Assembly (NCBI GenBank): GCA_019918135.1
Contig: WBZZ01001245.1
Span: 310,001-374,000 of the forward strand
Direction of reading: 5' to 3'
Length of the DNA: 64,000 bases
DNA from: Paulinella micropora
Taxonomy: Eukaryota; Cercozoa; Imbricatea; Euglyphida; Paulinellidae
Part shown: positions 59,301 through 64,000 of the stretch, in pieces
How positions within the stretch are numbered: position 1 is the stretch's first letter
How the letters are laid out: the number at the start of each line of letters is the position of its first letter
Made by a program: the position numbers and the translations under genes
The notes under the pieces: generated by a model
What the model was told of the DNA's origin: nothing
Seen by the model: the letters and a program-made list of their open reading frames with translations, nothing else
The model's database searches: none

Positions 59301-59500
59301 ACTTCCTAGCTGTTGAGGCTTAAGTCTGGTATAAATATCCCATGCATCTTTGTTAGAGCATCCCTTAAAGGAGGCTATCGCGTCGGTGACAGAGAAGAAA
59401 CAGTCCTCTTGTCTCACTGACTCTCCAAGGTCAGCCCCCTTGTATTCCCCGATACACTCGTTGGTAGCATTCGCCTTCACACACATCCATCATCCTTGCT
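59290..59500 (-). pseudogene. Fragment of the BRO/MSV199-like gene inside repeats (right)
   Basis: This is the mirror of 30540-30745, with VTDAIASFKGCSNKDAWDI and the truncated end joined to the minisatellite. Confidence 0.6.
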
Positions 59501-59904
59501 TGGTCGAATTCTGGTCGAAAATTTCACTGGTCCACCGAAATAGCCGTTACTTTTCTTGTTCGAAAAAAGTTCCCGGGAAAACGGCTAGCCGTTACTTATT
59601 TTTTCAAAAAAAAAGTAACGGTTTTCCACCTTCCCGACCCCATTACTTTTTTTCTTATTATTTATTACATATTATATATCAGAAATATCTAACATATAAT
59701 ATGTAATAAATAATAAGAAAAAAAGCAATAGGGTCTGGGAAGGTGAAAACCGTTACTAGTTTTTTTCAAAAAATAGAGTAACGGCTCCTGGAGCCGTTAC
59801 TCATTTTTCGAAAAAGATTCCAGCGAAAAAGGTTCCCGTGAAAACGTAGCCGTTACTCCATTTTTGAAAGAGATTCAATCGAAAAAGGCTCACAGAAAAC
59901 AGTA
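59501..59904. repeat. GTAACGG modules and hairpin copy 1 (right)
   Basis: This is the mirror of 30141-30539. The hairpin runs from GTAACGG at about 59615 to CCGTTAC near 59755. Confidence 0.75.
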
Positions 59905-60650
59905 GCATCCCCCTGCTTCCTCTTCTTTAGTATCTCCTTCTCCTTCTTGTCCTTCTTCTTCCTTTTCACCCTTTCCACTCTCCTCCTCCTCTTCTCTCTT
60001 CCATTTCACCCTTTCCAATCTCCTCATCTTCCCCTTCATCCCCTATCTCGACAGCTATGCATCTCTTCTTTCTCCTCTCCTATCCTCCCCTCTCCCCCTG
60101 CTTCCTCTGCTTTAGTATCTCCTTCTCCTTCTTGTCCTTCTTCTTCCTTTTCACCCTTTCCACTCTCCTCCTCCTCTTCTCTCTTCCATTTCACCCTTTC
60201 CAATCTCCTCATCTTCCCCTTCATCCCCTATCTCGACAGCTATGCATCTCTTCTTTCTCCTCTCCTATCCTCCCCTCCCCCCCTGCTTCCTCTGCTTTAG
60301 TATCTCCTTCTCCTTCTTGTCCTTCTTCTTCCTTTTCACCCTTTCCACTCTCCTCCTCCTCTTCTCTCTTCCATTTCACCCTTTCCAATCTCCTCATCTT
60401 CCCCTTCATCCCCTATCTCGACAGCTATGCATCTCTTCTTTCTCCTCTCCTCCCCCCTGCTTCCTCTGCTTTAGTATCTCCTTCTCCTTCTTGTCCTTCT
60501 TCCTTTTCACCCTTTCCACTCTCCTCCTCCTCTTCTCTCTTCCATTTCACCCTTTCCAATCTCCTCATCTTCCCCTTCATCCCCTATCTCGACAGCTATG
60601 CGTCTCTTCTTTCTCCTCTCCTCCTCCCCCCTGCTTCCTCTTCTTTATCT
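59905..60650 (-). repeat. Purine-rich minisatellite, right block A (four units)
   Basis: Markers lie at about 60040, 60224, 60408 and 60584, giving four units against six in left block A. The block is pyrimidine-rich on this strand. Confidence 0.85.
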
Positions 60651-60972
60651 TCTTCTAAGATGCGTAACGGCTACCGTTTTCCCGGGAAGTTTTTTTCAAA
60701 AAATTGAGTAACGGCTCCTGGAACCGTTACTTATTTTTTGAAAAAGATTCCCGCGAAAAAGGTTCACGTGAAAACGTAACCATTACTCAATTTTGAAAAA
60801 GATTCCCGCGAAAAAGGTTCACGTGAAAACGTAGCCGTTACTCAATTTTCGAAAAAGATTCCCGCGAAAAAGGTTCCCGGGAAACAGTAACCGTTACTCA
60901 TCTTTTCAAAAAAGTAACGGCTCCTGCTGTTTTGGGTAACGGGAGGGTCCACTTTTTTCCAAGGATTTAGAT
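60651..60972. repeat. Outer subterminal repeats with GTAACGG sites (right)
   Basis: This is the mirror of 28727-29040: CCGTTAC and GTAACGG modules, then GGGTAACGGGAGGGTCCACT and the terminal CCAAGGATTTAGAT at 60959-60972. Confidence 0.8.
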
Positions 60973-61190
60973 AAATATATATATATATATATATATTACT
61001 ACCATTTCACTTTTATTTTTCGATGACATATTGGAGTTTCAGTATTGCAGCGTTGACACTTCCAGTCTGACTTCGAACTTACGCTGCAGGCTTGATGCAA
61101 ACTAACATCACTGGTACCTGTACCATTACAGCTTGCAATGACATCGCAAACGCAAATTCCTCCAGAACCATCCGGCCACCCCAGGTACGT
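60973..61190. other. (TA)n tract and unassigned sequence right of the 32 kb element
   Basis: A (TA)n tract (60975-60995) is followed by about 190 bases with no confident match elsewhere in the window. It is not the continuation of the viral end left of the element (28698), so simple insertion does not explain both flanks. The fibre gene of provirus copy 2 becomes recognisable at about 61195. Confidence 0.5.
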
Positions 61191-61194
61191 TCAG

Positions 61195-63363
61195 TAGTAT
61201 AGGGTCGCACTACAAATAACCGGTTCGTAATACTATGTAGAGTTATATTCAGGCAATAATGTAATCGCGACCGCATCTGGCACAACATTAAGTTTAAACA
61301 ACAACAAAATTACAAACTTGGCAACTCCTACATTAGCAACGGACGGGGCAAACAAAAGTTATGTAGATAAATTAGACCTACAAAATGTGAAACTAACAGG
61401 AAACCAAACCATAGCAGGCACCAAGACATTTAGTAATGAAATTAAAGCAAATGCGGGAATATCAACAACAACAATATCAACATCAGGATTAGCGACATTA
61501 AACTCATTAACATTAGGAACTAATAGAATTAGTAGCACTGATACAACTACCAATCTATATATAGGATATCAAGCAGGTATTAATACAGGATGGTTTTACA
61601 ATCTTTTTGTTGGTTATACGGCTGGAAAACTTTCCACGACCGCAGAAGAAAATACTTTCATAGGAGCAGTGGCAGGGGTCAATAATACATTAGGAAACCG
61701 CAATACAGCAATCGGGGCTTTCGCATTAAGTAATACTACGACAGGAAGTCATAATACGGCAATGGGAATGGATACCGCATCAGTTCTAGCGGGACCGCTT
61801 CATATTGTGTATATCTTGGTTATAGTGCGGGATTAAATAATACATCAAGTTATCAACTTTTTCTTGATATTTCGGGAACCAGCACACCTCTCATCGGTGG
61901 TGATTTTAACCAGAGATTTGTTAATATTAATGGAGCACTCACTACAACTGCTGGAATATCAACAACAACATTAACAACGAGTGATAAAATAACAAAAGCA
62001 CAAGACTCATGGGAAGCACAACAAGAGGATTGGCAGCATACACAGGAGGATTAGAGTTATATGGAACAGCAGGTGTAGCAGGGCCGCACATACAAACATT
62101 TACAACAGCCGACCCCACTTATCTAATTTTCCAATTAATTAGCAATGGTCATAGCAATGTAGCATTGAAATTTGATTGTTATTGGGACGGAGCAATTAAT
62201 GATAAATCAAGTTCTGCTACTTCAAACTTTATGATATCAAAGGGCACTAATCTTCTTTTTCAGTATGCATCAGGAGTAGCAGTTGGGAATAATATAACAT
62301 TTAATACCGCAATGGACATCAATATCACATCGGGCTTATTAACAACAAAGGCAATAACAGCGAGTGGGGCGATAACGGCGAATGCGGGAATATCAACAAC
62401 AACATTAACGACGAGTGATAATATAACAACAGCATTAGGTAAGCCAATAATCATAGGTAGGAATTCAAAAGGCACAGGTGCGACAGGTGGATTAGAATTG
62501 GAACAAGTGGTAATATGAATGGTCCGCACATTCAAGCATTTGTTCATTTATCCGCTTATCCCGTATTTCAACAATTAAACTTTGCGCAAGACAATATTGC
62601 TTTAAGTTTTGATTGCTATTGGGATGGTTCAAACTGGAAATCAAGCAACCTAAACTCCAACTTTCAAATAAACAAGATAAGCAACAAACTCAGTTTTTTA
62701 TATGCTACAGGTGTCGCAGCGGGAGGAACTGTAACTTTGGCTGAGGCAATAGGTATTAATACATCAGGAGAGGTAAGTGTCCCAACAACATCCAGCGGTT
62801 CTTCAACATTACGAAAAAGAGCAAGTCCATATAGTTACGACCCACAAATATTTTTTAAATCGGGAGGATATACGAATTATGTCGTAATTGGTTCAGCTAA
62901 TGGAGCGCTTCATGCTTGGACTACTTCAAACTCAACAGGTGAGCCTTCTGGTGCTTATAATTATGTTCCACGTAATAGTGCTTGGACTTATACATCGGAC
63001 AGGAGGCTAAAATCAGATATTAAAACATTGGACTGCGGGGATTGTTGTGAGAAGCTAATGAAAATAAATTGTTGTTCATATTATTTGAAAACAGATGAGA
63101 AGAAACAGACAAAAAAACCACGGATTTATAGCGGATGAAGTAAAAAACATATTTCCAGAATTTATGTCTGAAAGCGGAATAAAAGCAGACGACGGAGATG
63201 GCAACCTTGAAGGCATAAAATATACAGATTTTATACCATACTAGTCAGTGCTTTTCAACATACAACTACCGTTGTAAACGGTATGGCGGAAAAGGTGATT
63301 AATTTAGAAAAAGAAAAGAAACTTTTACTTAATATATTACAAGACCAAATCCGAACATCGTAA
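61195..63363 (+). pseudogene. Fibre gene of provirus copy 2, 5' truncated and broken
   Basis: It matches the end part of the copy 1 fibre gene from QITGS and ELYSGN onward, in opposite orientation. Frames 61318-61836, 62009-62518 and 62515-63138 carry KLTGNQTIAGTKTF, then a run of YadA/Hep_Hag-like head repeats (NTAIGAFALSN, GSHNTAMGM) not seen in copy 1, then two KPIIIG-type modules. The S74 chaperone region (RRLKSDIKTLDCGDCC) and a coiled coil end at the TAA at 63361-63363. Several frame breaks make it non-functional. Confidence 0.75.
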
Positions 63364-63368
63364 TTACA

Positions 63369-63710
63369 ATGCCTAGATTACGCCCACCACCGCCTATTAT
63401 GGATATGGATGGCGAACTAACTCCCGAATTAAAATCTCGTGTTCTTGAAGTAGAACTAAAGACTGAGGAAAAAAAAATTGACCACGAATTGGAAGATACC
63501 TGGAATTGTTGTTGTATAAAAAACAGACCGACCGACAGCCGACTTATTAAGTATCTGTTTCAAATGGGTATCATTATTGCCATTATAACCCTTTGTATCG
63601 TGAGGCTATCTGAAAAGAACTTACCTTGTGAGGTTGCTAACACTTATGTCGGAAGTTTAACACTATTGATTGGGATATGCCTTCCATCGCCTTCTAGTTC
63701 AAAGAAGTGA
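63369..63710 (+). CDS. Small membrane protein of provirus copy 2
   Basis: The 113-residue product is homologous to the copy 1 protein at 13008-13358 (RPPPIMDMDGELTPELKSRV, DSRLIKYLFQMGIIIAI), with a hydrophobic segment at about 70-88. It follows the fibre gene by five bases, as in copy 1. The intact frame in both copies, despite clear sequence divergence, points to a real viral gene. Confidence 0.6.
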   Translation: MPRLRPPPPIMDMDGELTPELKSRVLEVELKTEEKKIDHELEDTWNCCCIKNRPTDSRLIKYLFQMGIIIAIITLCIVRLSEKNLPCEVANTYVGSLTLLIGICLPSPSSSKK

Positions 63711-63905
63711 GCATTCATATAAGTGTATTTTATACCAAGAAGCATCATTTGAACACATTAAAGGCAAAGCCTCATCAAAACTAACATACCAATCACTCAT
63801 CGGCTTATACACACATTTAAATTTAGTTATATTCCTTTTTGAATACAATAAAGACAACTCTCATTCTTTTTTTCGCTGACCCGTGAATAGAAATCACATG
63901 CGGTC
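63704..63905 (-). pseudogene. Decayed secreted Cys-rich gene of provirus copy 2
   Basis: On the minus strand, RTACDFYSRVSEKKNESC is followed after a frameshift by SFDEALPLMC and YECS, matching the copy 1 gene at 12516-12767. The signal peptide region and ATG are lost. The copy 1 zinc-finger gene that lies between the membrane and Cys-rich genes is absent here. Confidence 0.6.
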
Positions 63906-64000
63906 CGAGCAGAAATATTAATTAATAAAAAGTTTATAAATGTAAATATAGAGGGCATCACGATTGCAAAGCTACGTTTGCAAAACGGTATGGACTATAA
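63906..64000. other. Window edge, no gene seen
   Basis: The last 95 bases are AT-rich and contain no recognisable feature. Provirus copy 2 presumably continues beyond the window. Confidence 0.4.

Larger units (their letters stand above)
28727..60972. mobile_element. 32 kb element with 13 kb inverted repeats and its own replication genes
   Basis: The outermost 14 bases (28727-28740, ATCTAAATCCTTGG) recur as the reverse complement at 60959-60972. The arms contain the primase-helicase, exonuclease, MYND-like and BRO-like genes twice; the core has the zinc-finger nuclease, DNA polymerase B and a second helicase once. No capsid, packaging, transposase or canonical integrase gene was found. Long ORFs are intact, unlike those of the surrounding provirus, so this insertion is younger. 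The protein set resembles the replication module of large eukaryotic DNA viruses. It may be a self-synthesising transposon, a linear-plasmid-like replicon, or the replicative remnant of a larger virus. Confidence 0.8.
47961..60972 (-). repeat. Right giant inverted repeat of the 32 kb element
   Basis: The arm is 13.0 kb and is the inverted partner of 28727-42336. It includes the last 214 bases of the core helicase gene, so a truncated copy of that gene's 3' end appears in the left arm at 42120-42336. Differences from the left arm are few but include gene-breaking indels. Confidence 0.9.

Noticed and set aside
28727..60972. Identification of the 32 kb element as a Polinton/Maverick
   Set aside because: The polymerase lacks the insertion of protein-primed enzymes, and capsid, ATPase, protease and retroviral-type integrase genes are missing.
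61079..61288. 69-codon minus-strand frame right of the 32 kb element
   Set aside because: It overlaps the start of the recognisable fibre sequence on the other strand and has no supporting feature.

Overview
The window is eukaryotic nuclear DNA, probably from a unicellular or fungus-like host that I cannot name. It contains two kinds of mobile DNA. The evidence for a eukaryote is a NYN-RING protein gene, a degraded LTR retrotransposon, and viral elements of types known from protist genomes. I recognise no rRNA, tRNA, CRISPR array or bacterial operon.

Region 1 (1-5992) is host flank: the end of a NYN plus RING-finger gene, a gene-poor stretch, and a minus-strand LTR retrotransposon remnant (Gag-like, protease-like and integrase pieces, no reverse transcriptase seen).

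Region 2 (5993-28555) is an AT-rich polinton-like virus or virophage-like provirus of about 22.6 kb with terminal inverted repeats of about 1.26 kb. It carries a primase-SF3 helicase, a parvovirus-type phospholipase A2 protein, a long trimeric fibre ending in an S74-type chaperone, an A32-like packaging ATPase, major and minor capsid proteins, a GIY-YIG nuclease and a tyrosine recombinase resembling telomere resolvases. Nearly all the long genes are broken by frameshifts and stops, so it is an old insertion. Each end is a palindrome that can fold like a T-shaped hairpin. At the right end the palindrome continues into the terminus of a second copy lying head to head. This is the structure expected of an unresolved dimer of a hairpin-ended linear replicon.

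Region 3 (28727-60972) is a GC-richer element of about 32.2 kb with enormous inverted repeats (13.6 and 13.0 kb) around a 5.6 kb unique core, sitting in a (TA)n tract. The core encodes five C2H2 zinc fingers fused to a PD-(D/E)XK-like nuclease, an RNA-primed-type family B DNA polymerase and an origin-binding-protein-like helicase. Each arm carries a primase (AEP) fused to an origin-binding-type helicase, a DEDDh exonuclease, a small MYND-like zinc protein, a BRO/MSV199-like protein and several unknown ORFs. Purine-rich minisatellites, hairpins and dozens of GTAACGG sites fill the outer arms. I see no capsid gene and no known transposase or integrase. It looks like a self-replicating, capsid-less giant mobile element of a kind I cannot assign, and its open reading frames are largely intact.

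Region 4 (60973-64000) returns to provirus sequence: the fibre gene, membrane protein gene and a decayed Cys-rich gene of copy 2, in inverted orientation to copy 1. About 13 kb of copy 2 is missing at the site of the 32 kb element. The likely order of events is viral integration as an inverted dimer, decay of the viral genes, then insertion of the 32 kb element; a misassembly at the long repeats cannot be excluded.
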